Of a stretch of DNA of 64,000 nt, positions 19,944 to 29,130 are shown piece by piece. Below the pieces are notes generated by a model. The model did no database searches. It was not told the DNA's origin and was given only the letters and a program-made list of their open reading frames with translations. Origin of the DNA: Vibrio pomeroyi (GTDB lineage Bacteria > Pseudomonadota > Gammaproteobacteria > Enterobacterales > Vibrionaceae); the NCBI RefSeq assembly GCF_024347595.1, contig NZ_AP025506.1, positions 248,001 to 312,000 of the forward strand, read 5' to 3'. The first letter of the stretch is position 1; each line of letters opens with the position of its first letter. The translations under genes and the position numbers were made by a program.

Positions 19944-21335
19944 GTGGATACCAAAAGTCAGAAATCAGCCAACGATCAGGTGGACGCCATCAAGGTCCCG
20001 CCACATTCATTAGAAGCTGAGCAATCTGTGATTGGCGGTTTGTTATTGGATAACGAGCGCTGGGATACGGTTGCCGAAAAGGTTGTGGCCAAAGACTTTT
20101 ATAGTCGTCCTCACCGTCTGATCTTTGAAGCGGTAAAAGATATCCTTGAAGAGAGCTCTCCTCTGGATCTTATTACACTCTCTGAACACTTAGAGCTACG
20201 CGAGCAACTTGAAGAAGTGGGTGGCTTTGCTTACCTAGCTGACTTAGCTAAAAACACACCAAGTGCAGCAAATATCAATGCGTATGCTGATATCGTGGCA
20301 CAGCGTGCACTTGTTCGTAGCCTGATCGGGGTGGCGAATGAGATTGCAGACTCTGGTTATGACCCACAAGGTCGTACATCGGAAGAGCTGGTTGATCTTG
20401 CTGAGAGTAAAGTCTTCGCGATTGCTGAAGGTCGTGCAAGTGAAAACGAAGGTCCGCAAAACGTTGATAGCATTCTAGAGAAGACGCTAGAACGTATCGA
20501 AATCCTATACAAAACGCCACAAGATGGTGTGACAGGTGTCGATACGGGTTTCAACGACCTCAATAAGAAAACCGCTGGTCTACAAGGTTCTGACTTAATC
20601 ATTGTCGCTGCGCGTCCATCGATGGGTAAAACGACCTTCGCGATGAACTTATGTGAAAACGCGGCGATGAAGCAAGATAAGCCAGTATTAATCTTCTCGC
20701 TGGAGATGCCAGCTGAACAGCTGATGATGCGTATGCTTGCGTCACTTTCTCGCGTAGACCAAACCAAGATTCGTACCGGCCAGTTAGACGACGAAGATTG
20801 GGCTCGTATCTCGTCGAGTATGGGTATTCTGATGGATAAGAAGAATATGTATATCGATGACAGCTCAGGTCTAACGCCAACCGAAGTACGTTCTCGTGCT
20901 CGACGTATTGCTCGTGAACACGATGGTATCTCTATGATCATGATAGATTACCTTCAATTAATGCGTGTTCCTTCATTATCCGATAACCGTACTCTTGAAA
21001 TCGCCGAGATCTCTCGTTCATTGAAAGCGTTGGCAAAAGAACTGAACGTTCCGGTTGTGGCACTTTCTCAGCTTAACCGTTCCCTAGAGCAACGTGCTGA
21101 TAAGCGCCCAGTAAACTCGGATTTGCGTGAATCAGGTTCGATCGAGCAAGATGCCGATTTGATCATGTTTATCTATCGTGATGAGGTTTATAACCCAGAC
21201 AGCTCACTAAAAGGCATTGCTGAGATCATCCTTGGTAAGCAGCGTAACGGTCCTATCGGCTCGGTTCGTCTGACATTCCAAGGTCAACACTCCCGATTTG
21301 ATAACTATGCAGGTCCTGCATTTGATGATGAGTAA
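19944..21335 (+). CDS. dnaB: Replicative DNA helicase DnaB
   Basis: Hexameric 5'-3' helicase at the replication fork. About 463 residues: an N-terminal domain that binds DnaG primase (from VPPHSLEAEQSVIGGLLLDN), a linker, and a RecA-like motor with Walker A ARPSMGKTT (about 222-230), Walker B MIMIDYLQLM and the DnaB signature SDLRESGSIEQDADLIMFIYRDE. No in-frame ATG precedes the conserved region. The start is either GTG at 19944 (chosen) or TTG at 19929 (five residues longer), and neither has a strong Shine-Dalgarno. alr follows after six bases, as in E. coli, so the two are co-transcribed. No intein or insertion is present. Confidence 0.97.
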   Translation: MDTKSQKSANDQVDAIKVPPHSLEAEQSVIGGLLLDNERWDTVAEKVVAKDFYSRPHRLIFEAVKDILEESSPLDLITLSEHLELREQLEEVGGFAYLADLAKNTPSAANINAYADIVAQRALVRSLIGVANEIADSGYDPQGRTSEELVDLAESKVFAIAEGRASENEGPQNVDSILEKTLERIEILYKTPQDGVTGVDTGFNDLNKKTAGLQGSDLIIVAARPSMGKTTFAMNLCENAAMKQDKPVLIFSLEMPAEQLMMRMLASLSRVDQTKIRTGQLDDEDWARISSSMGILMDKKNMYIDDSSGLTPTEVRSRARRIAREHDGISMIMIDYLQLMRVPSLSDNRTLEIAEISRSLKALAKELNVPVVALSQLNRSLEQRADKRPVNSDLRESGSIEQDADLIMFIYRDEVYNPDSSLKGIAEIILGKQRNGPIGSVRLTFQGQHSRFDNYAGPAFDDE

Positions 21336-21341
21336 TCGTTA

Positions 21342-22427
21342 ATGACGTATATGAAAGCAGCGACGGCAAGTATTGATCTTAGTGCGTTGGAACATAACCT
21401 TCGCCAAATAAAGTCGAAGGCTCCGCAATGTAAAGTTATGTCGGTTGTGAAAGCGAATGGCTACGGACACGGCTTACTGCATATTGCTAAGCACTCGAAA
21501 AACTCAGATGCGTTTGGTGTTGCTCGTATTGAAGAAGCCTTACAGCTACGTGCTGGTGGCATTGTTCAACCTGTTTTATTGCTTGAGGGTTTTTACTCGT
21601 CAGGTGATTTACCAATATTGGTGACCAATAACATCCAAACTGTGGTGCATTGTGAAGAGCAACTGAGCGCTCTAGAAAATTCAGTTCTTGAATCACCCGT
21701 TGTGGTGTGGCTGAAAGTTGATAGCGGCATGCATCGCTTGGGTGTTCGTTCTGAACAATATCAAGATTTCGTTGAGCGCCTGCACCAATGTCCTAACGTG
21801 GCTAAGCCTTTGCGCTACATGAGCCACTTTGGCTGTGCTGATGAGTTAGACAAAGCAACCACAGAGCAACAGACTGAATTATTCCTATCTCTGACAGAAG
21901 GCTGTGAGGGTGAGCGCTCACTGGCCGCTTCTGCTGGTTTGTTGGCTTGGCCTGATAGCCACCTTGATTGGGTGCGTCCTGGTATCATCTCTTATGGTGT
22001 ATCGCCGTTTGTTGATAAATCAGCACAAGAGCTTGGCTTTATGCCTGTGATGACTCTGACCTCTCACCTGATTGCAGTTCGTGATGTTAAAGCGGGTGAA
22101 AGCGTGGGTTATGGCGGTAACTGGACCAGTGAACGTGACACCAAAGTTGGCGTTATCGCGATTGGTTACGGTGATGGTTACCCTCGAACTGCGCCTAACG
22201 GCACGCCTGTGTTTGTCAACGGTAGAAAGGTGCCAATCGCAGGCAGAGTATCTATGGATATGTTAACGGTCGACCTTGGCCCCAATGCTCAAGATAAAGT
22301 CGGTGATGAAGCAACACTTTGGGGCAAAGAATTACCCTCAGAGGAAGTCGCAGAGCATATCGGCACTATCGCTTATGAGTTGGTCACTAAGCTGACTTCT
22401 CGTGTTGCGATGGAATATGTGAAGTAG
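21342..22427 (+). CDS. alr: Alanine racemase
   Basis: PLP enzyme interconverting L- and D-alanine for peptidoglycan. The 361 residues are a TIM-barrel plus C-terminal beta domain. The PLP lysine lies in [10 protein letters not shown] (Lys37) and the second catalytic base Tyr in VGYGGNW (about 257). GYGDGYPR and the [10 protein letters not shown] signature follow. An alternative ATG at 21351 (MKAATA...) would shorten it by three residues. It starts six bases after the dnaB stop. Confidence 0.97.
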   Translation: MTYMKAATASIDLSALEHNLRQIKSKAPQCKVMSVVKANGYGHGLLHIAKHSKNSDAFGVARIEEALQLRAGGIVQPVLLLEGFYSSGDLPILVTNNIQTVVHCEEQLSALENSVLESPVVVWLKVDSGMHRLGVRSEQYQDFVERLHQCPNVAKPLRYMSHFGCADELDKATTEQQTELFLSLTEGCEGERSLAASAGLLAWPDSHLDWVRPGIISYGVSPFVDKSAQELGFMPVMTLTSHLIAVRDVKAGESVGYGGNWTSERDTKVGVIAIGYGDGYPRTAPNGTPVFVNGRKVPIAGRVSMDMLTVDLGPNAQDKVGDEATLWGKELPSEEVAEHIGTIAYELVTKLTSRVAMEYVK

Positions 22428-22450
22428 CTATGAGTCTTGTAAGGTAAATT

Positions 22451-23656
22451 ATGTTCAAGCGAACGACTCGACACTGGTTAATGTCAGCAATGGCATTACT
22501 CGGTGTTAGCTTTTCTTCTTCAGCCTTAAGTGAAGAAAAAGATACCGCCTTTGTCCCTTTCTATTTCAGCACTGAAACCATGGGCAATACCTTTGGTGTT
22601 GCGGGTGTCGCAAAGGGTGTTTGGCAGCCTCAAGCAGCTCTGTTTGGTATGGCGCTTTATTCTGACAAAGACAGCTATGTTGGTTTTCTCTCTGCGTTTA
22701 ACTATGCCTTGTCTGAAAACGTGTTGTTCAGCACTCAGATGTATCAAGCGCGCTTCAACGATAACCCGTATTACATTGGCTCTCAAGGCGATAACGATTC
22801 ATCCATCGATGACAAAACCATTGCCGATGGTCTAGAACAAAACTATCAGTTCGAATTTAAGTATTTGCTGCCTTGGGGCAATGTGGCAGAGCATGGTTTG
22901 CTTGGTGCTTTTCAGCCAATCAAAGATGTGAATTTTGCTTCACCAGTTGAGTCGGGTGTCAGCTCGATTATCTTCACGCCTTTTTATACCGCTCGTGAGT
23001 TAGAAGGTTTAAATAACAGTGAAGAAGCGACAGGTTTTAGTTTAGCGTTTGATTGGGATAACCGTGACAGCACACGTAACCCAACCAAAGGTTCTCATAC
23101 CAACCTTGAATTCACCACCGGTGCCGATAGTTGGTCTGACGATGACTTGTGGTTGAAGTGGACATTCCAAAATAGTCAGTACTTCGCTTTGGGTCCGCTA
23201 GGGGACTTATTCGACCAACAAGTCGTGGCATTTGATTTCTATACGGCTGATACACCAACGTGGGATAACTGTTCAGGTCAAGACTGTGCTCGTCCACCGG
23301 AAACGGAGCAAGCCCGATTAGGTGGTTTGTATCGCTTACGAGGCTACACTGGAGGTCGTTATCATGGACGCTCGGCGGTGCATTACTCTGCAGAATACCG
23401 TGTACTTCCTGATTGGCAGCCGCTGGGTGATATCCCACTGATTAACTACTACGATTTGCCTTGGTGGCAATGGGTGGCGTTTGCCGAAGTAGGGCGCGTT
23501 GCAGATGAGTACGATATCAAAACTCTGCACACGGATATGAAATGGAGCCTTGGTGGCGCAGTTCGTTTTCAAGTGGAAGGTATTGTTGTTCGAGCGGAAT
23601 TAGCGCGAGGCGGCGATGAGGGCACCTTTAGGGTTATGATAAACCAGCCCTTCTAA
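22451..23656 (+). CDS. Omp85/BamA-superfamily outer membrane barrel without POTRA domains
   Basis: Protein of 401 residues with a signal peptide (about 1-27) directly followed by beta-strand-rich sequence. The C-terminal half carries the Omp85 hallmark: the loop-6 motif LYRLRGYTGGRYHGRSAVHYSAEYR (about 296-320; equivalent of VRGF/Y) and a closing strand that ends in the outer-membrane signature FRVMINQPF. GFSLAFDWDNRDSTRNPTKGSHTNLEF (about 197-223) is the usual Omp85 strand pair. The approximately 375-residue mature length leaves no room for POTRA repeats. This fits the reported short barrel-only branch of Omp85. The function is unknown. It starts 23 bases after alr and is probably read from the same transcript; a terminator follows. 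Confidence 0.8.
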   Translation: MFKRTTRHWLMSAMALLGVSFSSSALSEEKDTAFVPFYFSTETMGNTFGVAGVAKGVWQPQAALFGMALYSDKDSYVGFLSAFNYALSENVLFSTQMYQARFNDNPYYIGSQGDNDSSIDDKTIADGLEQNYQFEFKYLLPWGNVAEHGLLGAFQPIKDVNFASPVESGVSSIIFTPFYTARELEGLNNSEEATGFSLAFDWDNRDSTRNPTKGSHTNLEFTTGADSWSDDDLWLKWTFQNSQYFALGPLGDLFDQQVVAFDFYTADTPTWDNCSGQDCARPPETEQARLGGLYRLRGYTGGRYHGRSAVHYSAEYRVLPDWQPLGDIPLINYYDLPWWQWVAFAEVGRVADEYDIKTLHTDMKWSLGGAVRFQVEGIVVRAELARGGDEGTFRVMINQPF

Positions 23657-23693
23657 AGCTTTCGGCCTACAGTAGGCCAAATACTATTTTCAT

Positions 23694-23727
23694 AAGAGTG
23701 GTAGTGGAAACACACCACTCTTTTTTA
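23694..23727 (+). terminator. Intrinsic terminator after the Omp85-like gene
   Basis: AAGAGTGGT-(11 bases)-ACCACTCTT followed by a T-run. A smaller GGCCTAC/GTAGGCC hairpin precedes it at about 23665-23679. Confidence 0.85.
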
Positions 23728-23773
23728 TTAATAAGATATTGTTTCTATTAAAAATACCTAGCTTTCAAGCAGT

Positions 23774-24193
23774 CTACTCACCTTGAATCGTCGCAATTAC
23801 TGTTCGGCTTCCACCACAATCTCGATGTTCACCTAAGTAAATACCCTGCCATGTTCCCAAAGCTAAACGACCATTGGTGATAGGGATTGTCACACTGTTG
23901 CCAAGTGTCGATGCTTTAATGTGAGCAGGCATATCATCATCGCCCTCATAGGTGTGTCTGTAGTAGGGCGCTCGCTCTGGGACAAACTTGTTGAAGTGCG
24001 ATTCCATATCGCTACGGACAGTCGGATCGGCGTTCTCATTCAGTGTTAGGCTGGCAGAGGTATGCTGAATAAAGAGATGTAATAAACCAACAGATAGAGA
24101 ATTGATATCGTGTATCTGTTGTTCAATTTCATCAGTAATGAGATGGAATCCACGCTTTCGTGCATTTAGGTGTATAGTCTTCTGAATCCACAT
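23774..24193 (-). CDS. yjbQ: YjbQ/UPF0047 family protein (secondary thiamine-phosphate synthase type)
   Basis: Cytosolic protein of 139 residues in the YjbQ/UPF0047 family. Visible motifs are [21 protein letters not shown] (about 45-64), the [21 protein letters not shown] block and [11 protein letters not shown], including the conserved histidines of the trimeric active site. Family members show weak thiamine-phosphate synthase activity in E. coli assays; the true role is unsettled. It lies convergent to the Omp85-like gene and divergent from pgi. Confidence 0.88.
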   Translation of the reverse strand: MWIQKTIHLNARKRGFHLITDEIEQQIHDINSLSVGLLHLFIQHTSASLTLNENADPTVRSDMESHFNKFVPERAPYYRHTYEGDDDMPAHIKASTLGNSVTIPITNGRLALGTWQGIYLGEHRDCGGSRTVIATIQGE

Positions 24194-24519
24194 ACGCCAT
24201 CCTCTATAATGTATTTGGAAAAAAAGTGGTTTAACGCTATCTTTTGAACTTGAATTTATCAGGTCTCGCTCACATTTAATTATGTTAGAGCTAGAGTCTG
24301 CTCCGATCTTTCTGTCAGGAATTCGAATCCTGATTTATCTCAAGGTGCAGCTCTTCATATACGGCATAATACGTCGTGAAAAAAAATTACAAAGAATCTT
24401 TCAGTGGTGATGCGGTTTGGTCATCACAGAAAAATATAAACTTTCGCCTAATCGGGGGTTCTATTCATCACCCAGGTGACGTTTAGAATAAAACCTACAG
24501 TAACATCGGGATAGATACC
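24194..24519. other. Intergenic region between yjbQ and pgi with small inverted repeats
   Basis: 326 bases without a gene. They contain an inverted repeat TCAGGA-ATTCGAA-TCCTGA (24315-24333) and a hairpin GTGATG-(9)-CATCAC near 24407-24427. The second could be in the pgi leader. No motif of a known riboswitch or regulator was recognised. Confidence 0.5.
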
Positions 24520-26172
24520 ATGTTGAAAAATATCAACCCAACGCAAACACAAGCGTGGAAAGCTCTAACTGCACATTTTGAGTCTGCTCAAGATATGGAT
24601 ATGAAAGAGCTATTTGCTCAAGATGCAAAGCGTTTCGAGAGCTTTTCTACTCGTTTCGGTTCAGACATCTTAGTGGATTACTCTAAGAACTTAATCGACG
24701 CTGAGACGATGCAGCACCTATTTGCTCTTGCAAACGAGACTGAAGTTAAGTCTGCAATTGAAGCGATGTTTGGCGGTGATGCAATCAACAAGACTGAAGG
24801 TCGTTCAGTACTTCACACAGCTCTACGTAACCGTAGCGACAACCCAGTAATGGTTGATGGCAAAGACGTAATGCCTGCTGTTAACGCTGTATTAGCAAAA
24901 ATGGAACTGTTCACGCACCGCATCGTTTCTGGTGAGTGGAAAGGTTACACAGGTAAAGAGATCACTGATGTAGTAAACATCGGTATCGGCGGTTCGGACC
25001 TTGGTCCATACATGGTGACTGAAGCGCTAACACCATACAAAACTCGCCTAAACATGCACTTCGTTTCTAACGTAGACGGTACTCACATCGTTGAGACTCT
25101 TAAGCCTCTAAACCCAGAAACAACGTTATTCCTAGTTGCATCTAAAACATTCACGACTCAAGAAACAATGACGAACGCGCACTCTGCGCGTGATTGGTTC
25201 TTGGCTGAAGCGGGTGACAACGCACACGTTGCTAAACACTTCGCAGCACTATCAACAAACGCAACAGCAGTAGCTGAGTTTGGTATCGATACTGACAACA
25301 TGTTCGAATTCTGGGACTGGGTTGGTGGTCGTTACTCACTATGGTCTGCGATAGGTCTTTCTATTTCTCTTTCTGTAGGCTTCGATAACTTCGTTGAGCT
25401 ACTAGAAGGTGCTCACGAGATGGATAACCACTTTGCTTCAACTGAGTTTGAAAGCAATATTCCAGTAATCCTTGCTCTTATCGGTATTTGGTACAACAAC
25501 TTCCACGGTGCTGAGTCGGAAGCTATCCTACCTTACGACCAATACATGCACCGTTTCGCTGCGTACTTCCAGCAAGGTAACATGGAATCGAATGGTAAGT
25601 TTGTAGACCGTGAAGGCAACCCAGTAGAGTACCAAACAGGTCCTATCATCTGGGGTGAACCAGGTACAAACGGTCAGCACGCTTTCTACCAGCTGATTCA
25701 CCAAGGCACTAAGCTGATCCCATCAGACTTCATTGCGCCTGCTATCAGCCACAACCCTGCATCTGATCACCATCAGAAGCTGATGTCTAACTTCTTTGCT
25801 CAAACTGAAGCTCTAGCTTTCGGTAAGACAAAAGAGACAGTAGAAGCTGAATTCCTAGCAGCTGGCAAAACAGCTGAAGAAGTAGCTGAGCTAGTACCTT
25901 TCAAAGTATTTGAAGGTAACCGCCCAACAAACTCAATTCTTGTTAAGCAAATCAACCCTCGCTCTTTAGGTAACCTAATCGCGATGTACGAGCACAAGAT
26001 CTTTGTTCAAGGCGTTATCTGGAACATCTTCAGCTTTGACCAATGGGGTGTAGAACTTGGTAAGCAACTAGCAAACCAAATTCTTCCAGAGCTTGCTGAC
26101 GATGCACAAGTAACGTCTCACGACAGCTCAACTAACGGTCTGATCAACGCATTTAAAGCACTTAAAGCTTAA
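24520..26172 (+). CDS. pgi: Glucose-6-phosphate isomerase
   Basis: Glycolytic and gluconeogenic enzyme interconverting glucose-6-phosphate and fructose-6-phosphate. 550 residues. Visible: [14 protein letters not shown] (about 155-168), TKTFTT-type SKTFTTQET sugar-phosphate loop, the first PGI signature around [12 protein letters not shown], the catalytic Glu in NMESNGKFV, the His-containing [16 protein letters not shown], and the second signature [17 protein letters not shown] with the catalytic Lys. Codon use is that of highly expressed genes. A terminator follows. Confidence 0.98.
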   Translation: MLKNINPTQTQAWKALTAHFESAQDMDMKELFAQDAKRFESFSTRFGSDILVDYSKNLIDAETMQHLFALANETEVKSAIEAMFGGDAINKTEGRSVLHTALRNRSDNPVMVDGKDVMPAVNAVLAKMELFTHRIVSGEWKGYTGKEITDVVNIGIGGSDLGPYMVTEALTPYKTRLNMHFVSNVDGTHIVETLKPLNPETTLFLVASKTFTTQETMTNAHSARDWFLAEAGDNAHVAKHFAALSTNATAVAEFGIDTDNMFEFWDWVGGRYSLWSAIGLSISLSVGFDNFVELLEGAHEMDNHFASTEFESNIPVILALIGIWYNNFHGAESEAILPYDQYMHRFAAYFQQGNMESNGKFVDREGNPVEYQTGPIIWGEPGTNGQHAFYQLIHQGTKLIPSDFIAPAISHNPASDHHQKLMSNFFAQTEALAFGKTKETVEAEFLAAGKTAEEVAELVPFKVFEGNRPTNSILVKQINPRSLGNLIAMYEHKIFVQGVIWNIFSFDQWGVELGKQLANQILPELADDAQVTSHDSSTNGLINAFKALKA

Positions 26173-26192
26173 TTGAGTTGATAACCTAAAAG

Positions 26193-26220
26193 AAACGCCA
26201 ACCTTCGGGTTGGCGTTTTT
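26193..26220 (+). terminator. Intrinsic terminator after pgi
   Basis: AAACGCCAACC-TTCG-GGTTGGCGTTTTT, perfect stem capped by a UUCG tetraloop. Confidence 0.93.
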
Positions 26221-26258
26221 GTATCTGTAGAGTATGCAATGGTTTAAATCGCAGGTAA

Positions 26259-26286
26259 TAAAAAAGGCTGACGTATCCGTCAGCCT
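26259..26286 (-). terminator. Intrinsic terminator of the zur-cheX unit
   Basis: On the minus strand GGCTGACG-GATA-CGTCAGCC is followed by a run of six T, 44 bases past the cheX stop. A partial second copy of the arm (GTCAGCC) lies at about 26300. Confidence 0.88.
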
Positions 26287-26329
26287 CTTAAATACAGCGT
26301 CAGCCTTTGAATATTCGCAGTGGCGACTT

Positions 26330-26791
26330 CTATTCGAAACAGATCTCGATGAAGGCATTACCCCATTGAGATGAGAAAGGCATGATGATGATCGCCCCAT
26401 CACATTTGTGACGAATCGTGTGGCCTTTACCTGAAACCACGATTGGCGTTGCCATGTCGAAGTCAAAGCCGCTTTCTGCAAGAATACGTTTTGCACCGCC
26501 TGTTACCATGTTAGTGATTTCACCCACCATATCGGTCACCTCTTCATTTAGGCCGTTTGGTCGTTCACCTAGCATGTTTTCCATGATTTCGAGAGCGAGA
26601 CCTTCATCGAAGGTGATCGACATCGAACCACGAGACTGTGTACCCACCATACCAATCAGGCCAGATACATCACCACGAGCGATTTCATCTTTCTTCACTC
26701 TTGGTTTTTGTGGCTTCAATTCTAGAGAAGCCATCGTTTTTAATACGTTCATCAAAGAAGCTAAAAACGGGTTTACAAATTCAGCGCGCAT
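26330..26791 (-). CDS. CheX-type chemotaxis phosphatase-like protein
   Basis: Cytosolic protein of 153 residues in the CheX/CheC/FliY family, whose members dephosphorylate CheY-P. Starts MRAEFVNPFLASLMNVLKTM, then a GLIGMVGTQSRGSMSITFDE strand pair. The catalytic signature E-x-x-N is visible in VGEITNMVTGGAKR (about 88-101). Only one such signature is present, as in CheX, whereas CheC has two. It lies 17 bases after zur and is probably co-transcribed with it, an unexpected pairing. The target response regulator cannot be inferred. Confidence 0.82.
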   Translation of the reverse strand: MRAEFVNPFLASLMNVLKTMASLELKPQKPRVKKDEIARGDVSGLIGMVGTQSRGSMSITFDEGLALEIMENMLGERPNGLNEEVTDMVGEITNMVTGGAKRILAESGFDFDMATPIVVSGKGHTIRHKCDGAIIIMPFSSQWGNAFIEICFE

Positions 26792-26808
26792 AATGTTCTT
26801 CTATAATC

Positions 26809-27267
26809 TTATTCTTTCATCTCAGAGGAGCAGCTTTGGCAAATGCCATGTGATTCAATGACATGATTGGTCAATTGAAAGCCATGCTTCTCAGCGTTAC
26901 TCGCGAGTAGAGTGACAAGCGCATCGTCTTGCAGTTCTATCACAGTGCCACATTTATCGCAGATCAGTAGTTGAGAGAAATGTTTGTCGGCATTGCAAGA
27001 ACAGCAGCATATAAAGCTATTGGTTGACTCAACTCGGTGAATGAAACCTTGTTCTAACAAGAAATCTAAAGCGCGATAAACCGTAGGTGGTTTGGCTTGT
27101 GGTTCACTGACTTTCAACTGCTCTAATAATTCATAAGCACTGGAGGCTTTTTTATTAGAGAGAATGAGCTCAAACACTCGCTTTCTCTGAGGCGTTAATC
27201 GAACGCCTCGCGATGCGCATATCCCTTCAACTTGCTCTATTAATGTGTGGTCCAAATTTTTCACCAT
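26809..27267 (-). CDS. zur: Fur-family zinc uptake regulator Zur
   Basis: Metal-responsive repressor of zinc uptake genes. The 152 residues have a Fur-type winged helix (about 1-85) with RLTPQRKRVFELIL and the recognition helix region PPTVYRALDFLLEQGFIHRVES. In the C-terminal dimerisation domain, two CxxC pairs (CDKC and CQSC) form the structural zinc site. The extra cysteines in SFICCCSCNADKHF favour Zur over Fur. The E/K-rich tail ends at the stop just before cheX. The gene is transcribed divergently from dusA. Confidence 0.85.
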   Translation of the reverse strand: MVKNLDHTLIEQVEGICASRGVRLTPQRKRVFELILSNKKASSAYELLEQLKVSEPQAKPPTVYRALDFLLEQGFIHRVESTNSFICCCSCNADKHFSQLLICDKCGTVIELQDDALVTLLASNAEKHGFQLTNHVIESHGICQSCSSEMKE

Positions 27268-27581
27268 TCAATCGGCCATCCCTATTCTAACTCTATTTCT
27301 AGGTTACTACGTTTTGGGAGCCAATGATTTCTATTAAAGTCAGGTACAGAGCGTATTGTGACCCACGACTTTGAATAAGACAAGGTAACTCAAAATGACA
27401 GTGTGACTCAAGGCATAACTGATTAGTGAGGTTGAATTAGAGATCTGGTGAATAGGTTTATAAAAAAAGTGTGAGGCAAAGTTCATATAGCACAAACAGG
27501 GCATAGCATTTACAATAGCCGACCTTGCTTTTGCTGGGTATTCCAGCATATTTTTTTGACTCGCTACTAGGGTACTTTGCC
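27268..27581. other. Intergenic region between zur and dusA
   Basis: 314 bases that separate divergent genes. The only clear structure is the hairpin at 27532-27557 near dusA. A TACAAT at about 27511 could be a dusA -10. I found no clear Zur box and no convincing small gene. Confidence 0.5.
27532..27557 (+). terminator. Terminator-like hairpin in the dusA leader
   Basis: TGCTGG-GTATT-CCAGCA followed by TATTTTTTT, only 24 bases before the dusA ATG. It may act as an attenuator or limit transcription reaching dusA. Confidence 0.5.
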
Positions 27582-28562
27582 ATGACACATTCATGTAGGT
27601 TGTCCGTCGCTCCAATGCTCGATTGGACTGACCGCCACTGTCGTTACTTTCACCGTTTGCTTTCTCAGCAGACTCTTCTGTACACGGAAATGGTAACAAC
27701 GGGCGCGATCTTACATGGTAAGGGCGACTTCCTAGAATATAACGAGCAAGAACACCCTCTTGCACTTCAACTTGGTGGCTCTAACCCAGTTGATTTAGCT
27801 GCTTGTGCGAAACTTGCTGGTGAGCGCGGCTATGATGAAGTGAACCTAAACGTAGGTTGCCCTTCAGACCGAGTTCAAAATGGTCGCTTTGGTGCTTGCC
27901 TAATGGCTGAGCCTGAGCTGGTGGCGGATTGTGTATCGGCAATGAAAGAAGTGACCGATATTCCAATCACTGTGAAAACGCGAATTGGCATTGATGACCA
28001 AGACTCTTATGAGTTTCTAACTAAGTTTGTTTCGACGGTTTCAGAAAAAGGCGGCTGTGAGCAATTTACTATTCATGCACGTAAAGCGTGGTTGAGTGGT
28101 CTTAGCCCGAAAGAGAACCGAGAGATCCCACCTCTAGACTACGGTCGTGCATACCAAATCAAGAAAGACTTCTCTGATCTAGTGATTGCAGTAAACGGCG
28201 GTATCACTACGTTAGAACAGACTAAAGAACACCTTCAGCACCTTGATGGTGTGATGATTGGTCGTGAGGCTTACCATAGTCCATTTATTCTTGCGGAAGT
28301 TGACCAACAGATCTTTGGCTTAGATACGCCAATTAAGAAACGCTCACAAGTTGTGGAAGAGATGTACCCGTACATTGAGCGTGAGCTTTCAAATGGTGCG
28401 AGCCTAGGACATATCTCTCGTCATATGCTTGGTCTTTTCCAAAGCATGCCGGGTGCGAGACAATGGCGTCGCTACATCAGCGAAAATGCACATAAGAAAG
28501 GCGCGGGTATCGAAGTAATGCAGACGGCATTGGCTAAGATTCCTAAAGAGCTGAACGTATAG
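27582..28562 (+). CDS. dusA: tRNA-dihydrouridine synthase A
   Basis: FMN-dependent enzyme that reduces U20/U20a in the tRNA D-loop. 326 residues from ATG 27582, chosen because the family begins [19 protein letters not shown]; an in-frame ATG at 27525 would run through the leader hairpin. Motifs: FMN-binding [28 protein letters not shown] with the catalytic Cys, [28 protein letters not shown] and the late VNGGI and GVMIGREAY. pspG follows downstream, as in E. coli. Confidence 0.95.
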   Translation: MTHSCRLSVAPMLDWTDRHCRYFHRLLSQQTLLYTEMVTTGAILHGKGDFLEYNEQEHPLALQLGGSNPVDLAACAKLAGERGYDEVNLNVGCPSDRVQNGRFGACLMAEPELVADCVSAMKEVTDIPITVKTRIGIDDQDSYEFLTKFVSTVSEKGGCEQFTIHARKAWLSGLSPKENREIPPLDYGRAYQIKKDFSDLVIAVNGGITTLEQTKEHLQHLDGVMIGREAYHSPFILAEVDQQIFGLDTPIKKRSQVVEEMYPYIERELSNGASLGHISRHMLGLFQSMPGARQWRRYISENAHKKGAGIEVMQTALAKIPKELNV

Positions 28563-28638
28563 CCTCTCTCAAGGTGAAGAGCCTGCGTTAAGGTTAAATT
28601 CGCCATTAGAGGCTAAATTTACCACTTTGATTTATTGG

Positions 28639-28668
28639 AAAGCCACGTATGAAAATGCGTGGCTTTTT
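28639..28668 (+). terminator. Intrinsic terminator after dusA
   Basis: AAAGCCACG-(10 bases)-CGTGGCTTT followed by T-run, separating dusA from the sigma-54 promoter of pspG. Confidence 0.9.
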
Positions 28669-28708
28669 ATTTGCTTGATAAATCAGGGTTTTGTTGGTTT
28701 TTGTAACT

Positions 28709-28724
28709 TGGTACAGAAGCTGCA
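28709..28724 (+). promoter_or_regulatory. Sigma-54 promoter of pspG
   Basis: TGGTACAGAAGCTGCA matches the consensus TGGCACRNNNNTTGCW at all but two positions. The GG and GC doublets are exactly 10 bases apart. It lies 50 bases before the pspG start. Family knowledge makes PspF the likely activator; I did not identify its binding site. Confidence 0.8.
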
Positions 28725-28773
28725 ATATTAGAAAGTAGGAAAGATAGGTCATGAACTCATTAGGGAGACCATT

Positions 28774-28995
28774 ATGTTTGAATTAATCTTTGTTCTTATT
28801 TTTGTAGCAACTCTGCTTGTCACTGGTATTACGTTTATGACGGTATTGGCCGCAACTGGCGTAGCACTGTTAGTCATGCTGGTCTTGGGTATGATGAGTG
28901 TCGTCTTTAAGCTGTTGCCTTGGTTGATTGTGATTGCAATCGGTGTGTGGTTTTTCAAAAACTATGTACACAGTTCTAACCAAAGACGTTACTAA
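28774..28995 (+). CDS. pspG: Phage shock protein G
   Basis: Small inner-membrane protein of 73 residues and one of the effectors of the sigma-54/PspF envelope stress response. It has two or three hydrophobic segments (about 2-24, 28-45, 47-64) and the conserved KLLPWL motif, ending in a short basic tail (SSNQRRY) like the E. coli protein. The gene is next to dusA as in E. coli, and the good sigma-54 promoter upstream independently supports the assignment. Confidence 0.88.
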   Translation: MFELIFVLIFVATLLVTGITFMTVLAATGVALLVMLVLGMMSVVFKLLPWLIVIAIGVWFFKNYVHSSNQRRY

Positions 28996-29130
28996 CGTCA
29001 TGGTGCCGTCAAATCTTTATTCACCAGCGGTTTATCGTTCTAGTCTTTAAGATGTGTGATAGAATTTTCCCCAATAATCTATGAATGTGCATACACTTAG
29101 CACAACGATATGGAATTGGAGCTATCTCAA

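Noticed and set aside
24315..24333. tRNA-like T-arm upstream of pgi
   Set aside because: TCAGGA-ATTCGAA-TCCTGA looks like a T-arm at first sight, but the loop register is wrong and no acceptor or anticodon arm accompanies it.
26418..26861. 147-codon plus-strand frame opposite cheX and zur
   Set aside because: It mirrors the codon pattern of two well-supported genes on the other strand.
27340..27765. 141-codon minus-strand frame overlapping dusA
   Set aside because: It runs antisense into the start of dusA and through the leader hairpin; no ribosome site and no recognisable domain.
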